Shown: in pieces, positions 63,937 through 64,000 of the stretch
Position numbering within the stretch: position 1 is the first letter of the stretch
Layout of the letters: each line of letters opens with the position of its first letter
Assembly (NCBI RefSeq): GCF_030403745.1
Contig: NZ_JAQMWP010000012.1
Coordinates: 242,468-306,467, forward strand
Origin: Streptomyces sp. S.PB5
GTDB taxonomy: Bacteria > Actinomycetota > Actinomycetes > Streptomycetales > Streptomycetaceae
Length of the DNA stretch: 64,000 nt
Direction of reading: 5' to 3'
The notes under the pieces: generated by a model
What the model was told of the DNA's origin: nothing
Database searches by the model: none
What the model saw: the letters and a program-made list of their open reading frames with translations, nothing else
Position numbers and translations under genes: made by a program

Positions 63937-64000
63937 CTATGCGGCCAGTCCCTCGGTGAGGGTGGCTCGGTAGTCACGTTCGTAGTCGATCGGGCTCTTG
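63937..64000 (-). pseudogene. End of a probable IS3-family transposase (continues past window)
   Basis: From the right edge the minus strand reads KSPIDYERDYRATLTEGLAA-stop, like the C-termini of IS3-family OrfB proteins (integrase core, 'SP.DYE'). Only 20 residues are visible. The 160 bp to its left (63777-63936) hold no gene. Confidence 0.45.

Overview
The window is high-GC actinobacterial DNA, most likely Streptomyces. It has GC-rich third codon positions, GTG starts, LAL-type LuxR regulators, a gamma-butyrolactone-receptor relic, rare TTA codons confined to a few genes, and degraded IS1182, Tn3, IS701, IS5 and IS3 fragments. No rRNA, tRNA or CRISPR was seen.

Left part (1-9.5 kb): the C-terminal part of an MMPL/RND-type exporter overlaps a DUF2993/LmeA-like protein. 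Next come a secreted vanadium-haloperoxidase-like enzyme, an Hsp70 N-terminal relic, and a leftward five-gene ABC importer operon of the branched-chain amino acid/amide type. At 9.7-17.0 kb is a catabolic locus: amidase, nitrilase and IclR regulator, then a benzoylformate-decarboxylase-like enzyme, an LDH/MDH-family dehydrogenase and an aldehyde dehydrogenase. Together these fit nitrile/amide to 2-hydroxyacid, 2-ketoacid, aldehyde and acid, in mandelate style. Three related palindromes, upstream of the importer, the amidase and the decarboxylase, suggest one IclR regulon.

Middle part (17-27.5 kb): accessory DNA. A secreted delta-60-repeat protein gene is bracketed by 40-bp inverted repeats (38/40 identical). 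It is followed by transposase relics, an APH-family kinase, a lysine/alanine-rich winged-helix protein, a TetR/VOC divergent pair with a clear operator, and a LysR/SDR/SDR group.

Right part (27.5-61.5 kb): an NRPS/PKS cluster. It has two P450s, an A-PCP protein, two carrier-like sequences lacking the phosphopantetheine serine, an AT-less KS-ACP-thioester reductase, a VioD-like capreomycidine synthase and a VioC-like arginine beta-hydroxylase. It also has a C-A-PCP with a tyrosine-type code, a free-standing C domain, MbtH, an MFS exporter, a class V aminotransferase, a second A-PCP lacking the usual substrate-binding Asp, a 2-hydroxyacid dehydrogenase and a last C-A-PCP, ending in two divergent LAL regulators. 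I infer a capreomycidine-containing lipo- or ketopeptide-like product released reductively as an aldehyde or alcohol. The combination matches no cluster I can name. A TTA-rich AraC regulator lies between two IS5-family relics at the right end.
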